A stretch of DNA of 24,446 bases, from NCBI GenBank assembly GCA_936933955.1, contig CAKZIN010000012.1, positions 1 to 24,446 on the forward strand, read 5' to 3'. The translations under genes and the position numbers were made by a program. Under the pieces are notes generated by a model, which made no database searches, had not been told where the DNA came from, and saw nothing but the letters and a program-made list of their open reading frames with translations. Source of the DNA: an uncultured Sphingopyxis sp. (GTDB lineage: Bacteria > Pseudomonadota > Alphaproteobacteria > Sphingomonadales > Sphingomonadaceae). Every line of letters begins with the position of its first letter. Position 1 is the stretch's first letter. This document shows positions 7,404-15,380 of this stretch, piece by piece.

Positions 7404-8552
7404 ATGGCCGACGCCGATCCTTCCCTTCGCCTCAGCGTGCGCGATTCGGTCGGGTCGATCGAGGCGAGCGCGTGGGACGCGTTGGCGGGCGGGCACCCCT
7501 TCGTCGGTCACGCCTTTCTCTCGCTGCTCGAGGAATCGGGTAGCGTCGGGCGTGGCACGGGCTGGCAACCGCTGCCGCTGGCGCTGGAGGACGCAGATGG
7601 CGCTGCGCAGGGCTTTGTCCCCGCCTATGCCAAGGCGCACAGCCAGGGCGAATATGTCTTCGACCACGCTTGGGCGGACGCCTGGGAGCGCGCCGGCGGC
7701 GACTATTACCCAAAGCTCCAGATCGCTGCGCCCTTCACGCCCGTTCCCGGGCCCCGCCTGCTCGCCGGGGACGATGGGGCGAGGCGTGGCCTGATCGCGG
7801 GCATCGAGGCGCTGGTGCGGCAGAACGGGCTCTCCTCTGCCCACGCCACCTTTCTGACCGACGCCGACCTCAGCGCGTTCACCGCGGCGGGCTGGCTTAT
7901 CCGGCAGGGGCACCAGTTCCACTGGCACGACGAAGCCTATGGCGATTTCGACGGATTTCTGGGGGCGCTGACTTCTCGTCGGCGCAAGGCGATCCGCAAG
8001 GAGCGTGCAACCGCGCAAGCTGCGGTCCGCATTGCGACGAAAACCGGGGCGGAGATCACCGCGCAGGACTGGGAGCTGATGTGGGCCTGCTATCAGGACA
8101 CCGGCGCGCGCAAATGGGGCAGGCCCTACCTCAGCCGCGCGGCGTTCGATCTGATCGGCGAACGCATGGCGGAGCAGGTGTTGCTGATGACCGCGCACGA
8201 TCGCGAAACGGGGGAAGGCGTCGCCGCCGCGCTCAATTTCGTCGGCGCCGATGCGCTCTACGGTCGCTATTGGGGTGCGCTGCGAGAGGTGCCCGCGCTT
8301 CATTTCGAGCTATGCTATTATCAGGCGATCGACTGGGCGCTGGCGCACGGGCTGACGCGGGTCGAGGCCGGCGCGCAGGGGGAGCACAAGCTCGCCCGAG
8401 GTTATCGCGCGGGGCCGACCTGGTCGGCGCATTACATCCCACACGCGGGGTTTCGCCGGGCGGTCGCCGATTTTCTCGAGCATGAGCGCGCCGCCGAGGC
8501 GGAAGCGCTGGCGTACCACGCCGCCGAATCGCCGTTCCGCGAGGTGGATTAG
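7404..8552 (+). CDS. GNAT/FemAB-like N-acyltransferase family protein (DUF482)
   Basis: The product is 382 aa and resembles the peptidogalycan biosynthesis/recognition or FemAB-like family (PF04339), proteins with two GNAT-like folds. Recognisable blocks are HPFVGHAFLSLLEESG near the N-terminus, the QGEYVFDHAWADAWERAGGDYYPKL region, FHWHDEAYGDFDGFLGALTSRRRKAIRKER in the middle, and YYQAIDWAL...VEAGAQGEHKLARGY near the C-terminus. The enzymatic reaction of this family is not established. ATG 7404 has GAGG only a couple of bases upstream, too close for a classical ribosome binding site, so the start may be slightly different. The stop overlaps that of the convergent Sel1-like gene by four bases. 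Confidence 0.8.
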   Translation: MADADPSLRLSVRDSVGSIEASAWDALAGGHPFVGHAFLSLLEESGSVGRGTGWQPLPLALEDADGAAQGFVPAYAKAHSQGEYVFDHAWADAWERAGGDYYPKLQIAAPFTPVPGPRLLAGDDGARRGLIAGIEALVRQNGLSSAHATFLTDADLSAFTAAGWLIRQGHQFHWHDEAYGDFDGFLGALTSRRRKAIRKERATAQAAVRIATKTGAEITAQDWELMWACYQDTGARKWGRPYLSRAAFDLIGERMAEQVLLMTAHDRETGEGVAAALNFVGADALYGRYWGALREVPALHFELCYYQAIDWALAHGLTRVEAGAQGEHKLARGYRAGPTWSAHYIPHAGFRRAVADFLEHERAAEAEALAYHAAESPFREVD

Positions 8553-8860
8553 GCGGCGCGCATCTGCGGTCCGGCGGTGCCCGGACCGCGCAGGAAGTCG
8601 CGCGCGGCGCGCTGCGCGGCGGCAACGTCGGCAGCGCTCATGTCCTGCGCCACTTCGGTGCGCAGCAGCGCGCCCTCCCGCACGCCGGCGAGCGCGGCGA
8701 GGTTGAACCATTTATGCGCCTCGATGAGGTCGACCGAGCAACCCTCGCTTCCCGTCGAATAGGCCATGCCCAGGTCGAAACAGGCGTCCCCATCGCCGCA
8801 TGTCGCCGCATTCAGCTGCGCGTCGATGAACCTTTGTGCCTGTGCCAGATGCAACGCCAT
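8549..8860 (-). CDS. Small Sel1-like repeat protein
   Basis: This 103-aa protein carries a single Sel1-like (TPR-related) unit, ACFDLGMAYSTG...DLIEAHKWFNLAALAG, followed by a helix with VAAAQRAARDFL. Sel1-like repeats are protein-protein interaction helices. One repeat in so short a protein gives no specific partner. Cysteines at CGDGDACFD and EGCSVD are notable but have no assigned role. There is no signal peptide. Start ATG 8860 is the first in frame, with a G-rich stretch upstream. It stands alone on the minus strand, convergent with the GNAT-like gene and followed upstream by a palindromic repeat. Confidence 0.75.
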   Translation of the reverse strand: MALHLAQAQRFIDAQLNAATCGDGDACFDLGMAYSTGSEGCSVDLIEAHKWFNLAALAGVREGALLRTEVAQDMSAADVAAAQRAARDFLRGPGTAGPQMRAA

Positions 8861-8981
8861 GTTGCTTGCCCCCGTCCCCTAGGGCGGACCCCCTGATCCA
8901 CCCGACGAAGCGAGGTTGCGCAGGACGTGGTTACCAAAGGGTAAAGGCAAAAAATCTTTTCATTTCGGAGCGATATAAGCG

Positions 8982-9088
8982 CTCCTCTCCCCTGTCGCTC
9001 GCGGGAGGGGCCGGGGGTGGGCGGGGTTCCGCACCGACGTTGGCGGCTCCGCGCCCACCCCCAACCCCTCCCGCAGGTGAGAGGGGAG
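8982..9088. repeat. Imperfect long palindrome (family A)
   Basis: Two arms of about 40 nt (8982-9026 and 9049-9088), rich in G or C runs, are near reverse complements: CTCTCCCC...GGGGGTGGGC against GCCCACCCCC...GGGGAG. It lies between the Sel1-like gene and the panC stop. It resembles the elements at 1-92, 19167-19233 and 23659-23809 but is more diverged, with GGGAGGGG and CCCTCCCG in place of the CACAAG core. It could fold into a strong hairpin and end panC transcription, but lacks a U-tract. Confidence 0.7.
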
Positions 9089-9090
9089 AC

Positions 9091-9957
9091 TTACGAGCTT
9101 CGACTCAATCGTTCACCCCGCAGCGCGCGGTTGTCGATCAGGCGGGTGGAGCCGATACGCGCGGCGACGAACAGGCGGGCGGCGGGATCGTCGGCGCTGC
9201 ACGGCTGGAGCGTGTCGCCCGACCGCAGCTCGAGATAGTCGATCGAGCTGAAGCCCGCCGCCAGCAGTCGCTCGCACCCGTCGGCACACGCCGCCAGCGG
9301 CTCCGCGCCGCCGCTGATCGCGTCCGCCACCGCGTCGAGCGTCGCGGGGATCGCCCCGGCCGCCGTGCGCTGTTCAGGCGAAAGGTACGCATTGCGCGAG
9401 GAGAGTGCGAGCCCGTCGCCCGCATCGCGCACCGTCGCCACCCCCTCCACCGCCAGCGGCATGTCGAGGTCGCGGACCATACGACGGATGATCGCCAGCT
9501 GCTGCCAGTCCTTTTCCCCGAACAGCGCGACGTCGGGCTGCACTGCGTTGAAGAGCTTGGCGACCACCGTGGCGACGCCGTCGAAATGGCCCGGCCGCGC
9601 CGCACCGCATAGCATCGCGTCATAGCCCTCGACCCGAACCCTGGTCGCAAAGCCGTCGGGATACATCGTCTGCACGGTCGGCAGCCACAGCAGCGCCACC
9701 CCCGCCTGCGTGAGCTTCGCCGCGTCCGCCGCCTCCTGCCGGGGATAGGCGTCGAGATCCTCGTTGGCGCCGAATTGCAGCGGGTTGACGAAGATCGACA
9801 CGACGACGTGGTCCGCCCGTGCCTTTGCCGCCTCGACCAGCGACACATGCCCCATATGGAGAGCACCCATCGTCGGCACGAACGCGATGCGCGCGCCTGC
9901 GCGGCGGAGCTGGGCAAGTTGCGCGCGCAGTTCGGGAAGGTGACGGACGGTTTGCAT
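9091..9957 (-). CDS. panC: Pantoate--beta-alanine ligase
   Basis: PanC joins pantoate and beta-alanine with ATP, through a pantoyl-adenylate, to make pantothenate, the precursor of coenzyme A. The 288-aa product has the family blocks in order: VPTMGALHMGHVSLVE (HxGH nucleotide-binding motif), SIFVNPLQFGANEDL, RPGHFDGVATVV, FGEKDWQQL and LALSSRNAYL. Start ATG 9957 (MQTVRHLPELR) matches normal family length; the frame is open further upstream but that region shadows mipZ. It diverges from mipZ with about 85 bp between starts. Other pantothenate genes (panB, panD) are not in the window. Confidence 0.95.
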   Translation of the reverse strand: MQTVRHLPELRAQLAQLRRAGARIAFVPTMGALHMGHVSLVEAAKARADHVVVSIFVNPLQFGANEDLDAYPRQEAADAAKLTQAGVALLWLPTVQTMYPDGFATRVRVEGYDAMLCGAARPGHFDGVATVVAKLFNAVQPDVALFGEKDWQQLAIIRRMVRDLDMPLAVEGVATVRDAGDGLALSSRNAYLSPEQRTAAGAIPATLDAVADAISGGAEPLAACADGCERLLAAGFSSIDYLELRSGDTLQPCSADDPAARLFVAARIGSTRLIDNRALRGERLSRSS

Positions 9958-10042
9958 GGGATGGGGTCCCCGACTAACAGATGCGTGCGCCATGCGACGA
10001 CCTGCGCAGGACGCCAAGCCCGTTCGTTTCAGCCGAGAACCC

Positions 10043-10879
10043 ATGTCCACCGCCGCCGCTCCCGCCGCCCCGCCCGCCCGCCCGCACATCGTGGTGTTCG
10101 CCAATGAAAAGGGCGGCACCGGCAAATCGACCTGCGCGGTGCATGTCGCGGTCGCGCTGGCGAGCCTGGGGGCGCGGGTGTCGGGGCTCGACCTCGACCA
10201 TCGCCAGCGCACCTTTCACCGCTACCTCGAAAACCGCGCGAAGACGGCAGAGCGTCGCGGCATCGACCTCCCCACCCCGCGTTTCGCGACCTTTGGCGGC
10301 AAGCCGGTCGACGAACTCGACGACATTCTCAGCGGGTTGATGGAGGATGCGGACTTTCTGATCGTCGACACCCCCGGCCGCGACGACATGCTGGCGCGGC
10401 ACATGGCGACGCTGGCGCACACGCTGGTGACGCCGATGAACGACAGCTTCGTCGATTTCGACCTGATCGGGCAGGTCGATGCGGAAACCTACAAGGTCTC
10501 GCGCCCCAGCTTCTACGCCGAGCTCATCTGGAACGCGCGCAAGACCCGCGCGTCGATGGACGGCGGGACGATCGACTGGGTGGTGCTCCGCAATCGCCTC
10601 CAGCACCTCGAAGCGAGGAACATGCGCCGGGTCGGCGACGCGATGGGCGAACTGTCGCGCCGCGTCGGTTTTCGCGTCGTCCCCGGCCTCTCCGAACGTG
10701 TCGTCTATCGCGAGCTGTTTCCGGCGGGCCTCACCCTGCTCGACCGCGGCCAGCTGGGCGAGCTTGGAACCAGCCACATCGCCGCGCGGCAGGAGCTTCG
10801 CGAGATGCTTTCCGGCCTCGCGTTACCCTTGCCCCACAATCCGCTGCGCGCACCCCTCGCCGAGCCGGCGGCGGCCTGA
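10043..10879 (+). CDS. mipZ: Division-plane positioning ATPase MipZ
   Basis: This 278-aa ParA/MinD-superfamily P-loop ATPase in alphaproteobacteria forms a gradient from ParB-bound origin regions and inhibits FtsZ, placing the septum at mid-cell. The Walker A deviant motif NEKGGTGKST (about 21-30) has the signature lysine. DFLIVDTPGRDD is Walker B, and TPMNDSFVDFDLIG and GFRVVPGLSERVVYRELFPAGLTLLD are MipZ-typical. Start ATG 10043 precedes an Ala/Pro-rich N-terminus directly before the fold; the frame is open to about 9956 but that overlaps the panC start. It is followed after 15 bp by the phosphohexomutase gene and lies about 4.3 kb from the origin-like region, sensible for a factor tied to origin position. 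Confidence 0.9.
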   Translation: MSTAAAPAAPPARPHIVVFANEKGGTGKSTCAVHVAVALASLGARVSGLDLDHRQRTFHRYLENRAKTAERRGIDLPTPRFATFGGKPVDELDDILSGLMEDADFLIVDTPGRDDMLARHMATLAHTLVTPMNDSFVDFDLIGQVDAETYKVSRPSFYAELIWNARKTRASMDGGTIDWVVLRNRLQHLEARNMRRVGDAMGELSRRVGFRVVPGLSERVVYRELFPAGLTLLDRGQLGELGTSHIAARQELREMLSGLALPLPHNPLRAPLAEPAAA

Positions 10880-10894
10880 TCCAAAGGAGCTTTT

Positions 10895-12274
10895 GTGCAT
10901 CGTTTCGACCCCACCCTGCTGCGCGAATACGACATTCGCGGGATCGTCGGCGCGAGCCTTACGGAGGCCGATGCGACCGCGATCGGGCGCGGTTTCGCGA
11001 CGCACATCCGCCGTGGCGGGGGCAGCCGGGTGGCCGTCGGTTACGACGGGCGCCTGTCGTCGCCCAGCCTGGCGCAGGCGCTGATCGCGGGGCTGCGCAG
11101 CGGCGGGGTGGACGTCGTCTCGATCGGCCAGTCGGCGACGCCGATGCTTTATTTCGCGACGCATTATCTGGACACCGACGGCGGCATCCAGATCACCGGC
11201 AGCCACAACCCGCCCGACTATAACGGCTTCAAGTTCGTCGCCTTCGGCAAACCCTTCTTCGGCGCCGACATTCAAGCGATCGGCACGATGGGCGCCGCGG
11301 GCGACTGGGAGTCGGGCGAGGGCGCGTTCAGCGAAACCGACGTGATGGACGCCTATGTCGGCCGCCTGATCGAGGGGTTTCGCGGCGCTGCGGTGAAGGT
11401 CGGCTGGGACGCGGGCAACGGCGCCGCCGGTCCTGTCGTCGACCGGCTGGTGGAGCGGCTGCCGGGCGAACATCACGCCATCTACACCCAGGTCGACGGC
11501 AATTTCCCCAACCATCACCCCGACCCGACCGAGGAGAAGAACCTCGTCGACCTGCGCGAGCTGGTGGAGCAGCACGGGCTCGACTTCGGGGTGGCGTTCG
11601 ACGGCGACGGTGACCGCATCGGCGCGATCGACAGTCAAGGGCGCATCATCTGGGGCGACCAGTTGCTGCAGATCTTTGCCGAAATGGTGCTGAAGGACGT
11701 CCCCGGCGCGACCATCATCGCCGATGTGAAGGCTTCGCAGTCGCTGTTCGACCGGGTCGAGGCGCTGGGCGGCAAGCCGCTGATGTGGAAGACCGGCCAC
11801 AGCCTGATCAAATCGAAGATGAAGGAAACCGGCGCCCCGCTGGCGGGGGAGATGTCGGGCCACATCTTCTTCGCGCACAACTATTACGGCTTCGACGACG
11901 CGCTCTACGCCGCGGTGAAGCTGGTCGAGGCGGTGAGCGTGCTCGGCCGGTCGGTGACCGACATGAAGTCGGCCATGGCGCCGATGGTCAACACCCCCGA
12001 ACTGCGCTTTCAGGTCGATGAAAGCCGCAAGTTCGCGGTGGTCGACGAAGTGCTCGACCGGCTCGCGCAATCGGGCGCCAAGGTCGACCGCACCGACGGC
12101 GCGCGGGTGCTGACCGACGACGGCTGGTGGCTGTTGCGCGCGTCGAACACCCAGGACGTGCTCGTGGCGCGGGCCGAGGCCAAGGATCAGGCGGGGCTCG
12201 ACCGGCTGGTGGCGGCGATCGACGCACAGCTCGAAGCGAGCGGCGTGTCCCGCAACGCCGTCGCGGGGCACTGA
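10895..12274 (+). CDS. Phosphoglucomutase/phosphomannomutase
   Basis: This 459-aa alpha-D-phosphohexomutase interconverts hexose 1- and 6-phosphates, feeding GDP-mannose, UDP-glucose and exopolysaccharide or LPS synthesis. TGSHNPPDYNGFK holds the phosphoserine (Ser103). DGDGDR (236-241) is the Mg2+ site. GEMSGHIFF is the sugar-binding loop, and the C-terminal RASNTQDVLVARAEA the phosphate-binding domain. Start GTG 10895 is decided by AAAGGAG at 10883-10889 with 5-nt spacing. Order and length fit the bacterial PMM/PGM (AlgC-like) class rather than GlmM. Which sugar is preferred cannot be read from sequence. It is probably cotranscribed with mipZ. Confidence 0.92.
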   Translation: MHRFDPTLLREYDIRGIVGASLTEADATAIGRGFATHIRRGGGSRVAVGYDGRLSSPSLAQALIAGLRSGGVDVVSIGQSATPMLYFATHYLDTDGGIQITGSHNPPDYNGFKFVAFGKPFFGADIQAIGTMGAAGDWESGEGAFSETDVMDAYVGRLIEGFRGAAVKVGWDAGNGAAGPVVDRLVERLPGEHHAIYTQVDGNFPNHHPDPTEEKNLVDLRELVEQHGLDFGVAFDGDGDRIGAIDSQGRIIWGDQLLQIFAEMVLKDVPGATIIADVKASQSLFDRVEALGGKPLMWKTGHSLIKSKMKETGAPLAGEMSGHIFFAHNYYGFDDALYAAVKLVEAVSVLGRSVTDMKSAMAPMVNTPELRFQVDESRKFAVVDEVLDRLAQSGAKVDRTDGARVLTDDGWWLLRASNTQDVLVARAEAKDQAGLDRLVAAIDAQLEASGVSRNAVAGH

Positions 12275-12296
12275 GCGACCGCAAGCAAGATAGTGA

Positions 12297-12408
12297 CCCT
12301 GCGCAGGCAGGGGCCCATCACGAAATGTTGCGGTCAGCGCGTGGTCTTGTGCCGCGTCCCCGCCTCGTAATCCGCGAGCTTAGGAGCTGGGCCCCTGCCT
12401 GCGCAGGG
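12297..12408. repeat. Perfect 20-bp inverted repeat between convergent genes (family B)
   Basis: The left arm CCCTGCGCAGGCAGGGGCCC (12297-12316) and the right arm at 12389-12408 are exact reverse complements separated by 72 nt. It occupies the gap between the stops of the phosphohexomutase gene and nadA. It could act as a two-way transcription block, but there is no T-tract. The arm itself contains the smaller palindrome TGCGCA. Confidence 0.8.
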
Positions 12409-12432
12409 GCACAACTCGCGTAACGGTTGGCG

Positions 12433-13434
12433 TTACCGCCGGAACGGCACCGCGCCGAGGTCGCCCATGCCCACGGTGCCCGACGCCATGCTGAGCATGC
12501 GTTCGAGGCTGCGGCGCGCGCCCGCAGCGACCCGCTCGTCCAGCTCGATCCGCGGCGATAGGTCGCGCAGCGCGAAGTAGAGTTTCTCGAGCGTGTTCAG
12601 CGCCATGTACGGGCAGATGTTGCAGTTGCAGTTGCCGTCCGCCCCCGGCGCGCCGATGAAGCGCTTTTCCGGCACCGCCTTTTCCATTTGGTGGATGATG
12701 TGCGGTTCGGTGGCGACGATCAGCGTGTCGCCGCCCATCGTCTTGGCGAACTGCAGGATGCCGCTGGTCGAGCCAACGTAATCGGCATGGTCGATGATGT
12801 GCGGCGGGCATTCGGGGTGCGCGGCGACGGGGGCGCCCGGATGCTGCGCCTTGAGCTTCATGAGCTCGCTCTCGCTGAACGCCTCGTGGACGATGCACAC
12901 GCCGGGCCACAGCAGCATGTCGCGCCCAAACTTGCGGTTGAGATAGCCGCCGAGATGCCGGTCGGGGCCGAAGATGATCTTCTGCTTCGGAGGAATCTGG
13001 CTGAGGATCGTCTCCGCGCTCGAACTGGTGACGATGACGTCGCTGAGCGCCTTCACCTCCGCCGAACAGTTGATGTAGGTGAGCGCGATATGGTCGGGGT
13101 GCGCCTCCCGAAAGCGCGCAAACTGTTCGGGCGGGCAGCTGTCTTCCAGGCTGCACCCGGCTTCCAGATCGGGCAGCACCACGATCTTGTCAGGGGAGAG
13201 GATCTTCGCCGTCTCCGCCATGAATTTGACCCCGCAAAAGGCGATCACCTCCGCGTCGGTCTCCGCCGCCTTGCGGCTGAGCTCGAGGCTGTCGCCGACG
13301 AAATCGGAGAGGTCCTGGATCTCCGGCTTCTGGTAATAGTGGCCGAGGATGACCGCGTTGCGTTCCTTGCGCAGCCGGTCGATTTCGGCACGCAGATCGA
13401 CGCCGACGAGGCTTTCGCGGGGCATCATGTTCAT
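12433..13434 (-). CDS. nadA: Quinolinate synthase
   Basis: NadA condenses iminoaspartate with dihydroxyacetone phosphate to quinolinate, the second step of de novo NAD synthesis, using an oxygen-sensitive [4Fe-4S] cluster. The 333-aa product shows AVILGHYYQKPEIQDLSDFVGDSL, GVKFMAETAKIL, then the three cluster cysteines in LEAGCS, HPECPP and CNICPYM, and SASGTVGMGD-like C-terminal sequence (MASGTVGMGDLG). Start ATG 13434 is followed closely by two more Met codons; AAAGGAG lies about 11 nt upstream. nadB and nadC are not nearby, so NAD synthesis genes are dispersed here. Confidence 0.95.
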   Translation of the reverse strand: MNMMPRESLVGVDLRAEIDRLRKERNAVILGHYYQKPEIQDLSDFVGDSLELSRKAAETDAEVIAFCGVKFMAETAKILSPDKIVVLPDLEAGCSLEDSCPPEQFARFREAHPDHIALTYINCSAEVKALSDVIVTSSSAETILSQIPPKQKIIFGPDRHLGGYLNRKFGRDMLLWPGVCIVHEAFSESELMKLKAQHPGAPVAAHPECPPHIIDHADYVGSTSGILQFAKTMGGDTLIVATEPHIIHQMEKAVPEKRFIGAPGADGNCNCNICPYMALNTLEKLYFALRDLSPRIELDERVAAGARRSLERMLSMASGTVGMGDLGAVPFRR

Positions 13435-13458
13435 CGGCTTAGGCTCTCCTTTGCGGCC

Positions 13459-13608
13459 CTAACGCGCGGGGGCGGCGTGGGTCGCGCGCGCCGCTTCCCG
13501 CGCGCGCATTTCCTCGCGTTCGAGCGGTTTGGGCTTCACGGCAAGGCCGATGCCGTAGAGCAGCCCGATCGCGACGATGGCGATGACGATCAGCTTCTCG
13601 CGCTTCAT
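13459..13608 (-). CDS. Small single-pass membrane protein, 49 aa
   Basis: The ORF reads MKREKLIVIAIVAIGLLYGI and continues GLAVKPKPLEREE to an Ala/Arg-rich tail. It has a short basic start, one hydrophobic helix (about residues 6-24) and a charged tail. Its ATG overlaps the TGA of the DUF4230 gene (ATGA), strong evidence that it is translated and coupled. Nothing in the sequence names a function. By position it may assist the DUF4230 membrane protein. It ends about 25 nt before the nadA start. Confidence 0.6.
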   Translation of the reverse strand: MKREKLIVIAIVAIGLLYGIGLAVKPKPLEREEMRAREAARATHAAPAR

Positions 13609-14282
13609 CGCGCCGGCAGCGTCGCATCGGCGAAGCGCACCTCGACGCGCGCATCGAGGCCGGCAGCCTTTAGCGGCACTTCGAACATCTGCCCGACGAC
13701 GCGCGTGGCGGCATCGCGCGCGAGCCGCATCGGCACCCCCGAGCGCGCCTGCGCCAGGACATCGCGTTCCGCTTGGGCATTATTGGCAGCGTCGAGCCGG
13801 TTGTTGTCGCCGGTGAGCACGCCGAGCAGCTGACCATCTTCGTAAATCTGGCGCCGCGACAGGTCGAAGGCCGGGCGGGAGATCCTCAGCGGCGGCAGCG
13901 TCACCAGCAATGTCGCGGTCGCTGCATCCCAGCGGACATCCTCCCGGCGAAGCGACGAGAGGTCGACCTCATAGTTGACCGTCGCGGGCATGATGGTGGT
14001 ACGCTTGGTTTCCGCCATGCCCAGGAGCCGGGTGGTGGTGGAGGTCGGCGCGGTGATGAAGGTCGCGGTGAAGGGAGTGATCACCGCCTGCTGGCGCACA
14101 GCCATCAGCGACGTCGTCACCACCGTTTCCGGTCGCGGGCCGCGGTGCAGCCGCTCCAGCAGCGTCGAGCCGAACAGCAGCAGCGCCGCCAGCATCCCGA
14201 TCGCGATCAGGAAGAGCAGCACGCCGCCGCGGCTGCGCGACGGGGCCGGTGTGCGGGATCGGGATCGGTCGAGGTGGCGCAT
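13605..14282 (-). CDS. DUF4230 domain-containing membrane protein
   Basis: The 225-aa product has a basic N-terminus, one membrane helix (GGVLLFLIAIGMLAALLLFGS, about residues 19-39) and a presumably periplasmic DUF4230 domain with LMAVRQQAVITPFTATFI, VNYEVDLSSLRREDVRWD and LLVTLPPLRIS. The family's function is unknown. A GTG at 14285 directly precedes ATG 14282, so either could start translation. The stop overlaps the start of the 49-aa membrane peptide. The upstream region is taken by a palindromic repeat. Confidence 0.8.
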   Translation of the reverse strand: MRHLDRSRSRTPAPSRSRGGVLLFLIAIGMLAALLLFGSTLLERLHRGPRPETVVTTSLMAVRQQAVITPFTATFITAPTSTTTRLLGMAETKRTTIMPATVNYEVDLSSLRREDVRWDAATATLLVTLPPLRISRPAFDLSRRQIYEDGQLLGVLTGDNNRLDAANNAQAERDVLAQARSGVPMRLARDAATRVVGQMFEVPLKAAGLDARVEVRFADATLPAR

Positions 14283-14361
14283 CACCCGCTATATGGAGCG
14301 CGCGAACGGCCGGGTCGAGAGGGCGACGCCGCAGGCGAATGAGTTCACCTCATTGGCCTCG

Positions 14362-14430
14362 TCATCCTGAACTAGTTTCAGGGTCCATGCCGCAGCGCCG
14401 GCGGTGGATGCTGAAACAAGTTCAGCATGA
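14362..14430. repeat. Imperfect inverted repeat with 26-nt arms (family C)
   Basis: Arms at 14362-14387 (beginning TCATCCTGAACTAGTTTCAG) and 14405-14430 (ending CTGAAACAAGTTCAGCATGA) are reverse complements with about four mismatches and a 17-nt loop. It lies between the MBL-fold hydrolase stop and the DUF4230 start. It looks like a dispersed intergenic hairpin element of the kind common in sphingomonad genomes. Confidence 0.8.
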
Positions 14431-14468
14431 GGGGAGCCTTGCTGGAGCGCCCGCGCTCGGTGGGGCTA

Positions 14469-15380
14469 TCACGCCAGCCGCCACACCTCCCCGTCCGCGC
14501 GCACCAAAGCCCGACGTTCGAGGTCGATGAGGTGGGCCAGCACCGATCGCCCCGCCGCGCCGGTGAGGCGCGGGTCGAGCCCCTTGTACATCGTCGCGAC
14601 CAGCATCGGAATGTCCGCTGCACCCTCCGCCAGCCGGCGCAGGATCTGCGCCTCCCGGCTGCGGCGATGGCCGATCATGCCGCGCACCAGCTGGCGCGGC
14701 TTGTCGACCGCAGGGCCATGCGCTGGATAGTAGACGACGTCGTCGCGCGCGTAGAGCTTGTCGAGGCTCGCCATATAGGCGCCCATGTCGCCGTCGGGCG
14801 GGCTCACCACGCTGGTCGACCATTTCATCACATGGTCGCCGGTGAACAGCGCGCGCTCCTCGAGCAGCGCGAAACAGAGGTGGTTGCTGGTGTGCCCCGG
14901 GGTGGCGAGCGCTTCGAGCGTCCAGCCCTCCCCCGCCACCCGCTCGCCTTCGCCGAGGACGCGGTCGGGGGCGTAGTCGGGGTCGAACGCGGCGTCGCCA
15001 TGCTCGCCCCCATCGCGCGGCGTGAGGGCTACGCAGCCGATGATCGGCGCCCCCGTCGCAGCCTTGAGTGCGCGAGAGGCAGGGCTGTGGTCGCGATGGG
15101 TATGCGTGACGAGGATCGTGGAGAGCCTCGCCCCGCCGATCGCGCGCAACAGCGCCTCGACATGGCCGGCGCCGTTGGTGTCTGCGTGCCCCGCCGCGCC
15201 GCCGCCTGCGGGGCCGGGGTCGATCACCGCGACGTCGCCCCCGGCACCAACGATGAAGCTCTGCGTGCCGGTATAGGTGTAGGGCGACGGATTGGGCGCG
15301 AGCACGCGGCGCACGCGGGGCGACAGCTGCTCCACCTCTCCCGCGACGATGCTGTCGGGCCAGGGATCGAGCGCGCCCAT
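14469..15380 (-). CDS. MBL-fold metallo-hydrolase (LACTB2/glyoxalase II-like)
   Basis: This 303-aa metallo-beta-lactamase-fold hydrolase has the metal-binding signature THTHRDHSP (HxHxDH), a further ligand in ATPGHTSNHLCF, Asp in FTGDHVMKWS and His in YYPAHGPAVDKP. A C-terminal winged-helix-like segment (AHLIDLERRALVRADGEVWRLA) resembles the LACTB2 subgroup, some of whose members are nucleases or thioesterases. The substrate is unknown. Start ATG 15380 shares one base with the stop of the upstream dehydrogenase gene (TGATG), implying coupling. The frame is open upstream, but that stretch lies inside the dehydrogenase gene. Confidence 0.85.
   Translation of the reverse strand: MGALDPWPDSIVAGEVEQLSPRVRRVLAPNPSPYTYTGTQSFIVGAGGDVAVIDPGPAGGGAAGHADTNGAGHVEALLRAIGGARLSTILVTHTHRDHSPASRALKAATGAPIIGCVALTPRDGGEHGDAAFDPDYAPDRVLGEGERVAGEGWTLEALATPGHTSNHLCFALLEERALFTGDHVMKWSTSVVSPPDGDMGAYMASLDKLYARDDVVYYPAHGPAVDKPRQLVRGMIGHRRSREAQILRRLAEGAADIPMLVATMYKGLDPRLTGAAGRSVLAHLIDLERRALVRADGEVWRLA

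Noticed and set aside
10823..12271. 482-codon minus-strand open frame opposite the phosphohexomutase gene
   Set aside because: It is antisense to a gene with intact active-site motifs, and its composition is typical of a GC-driven shadow.
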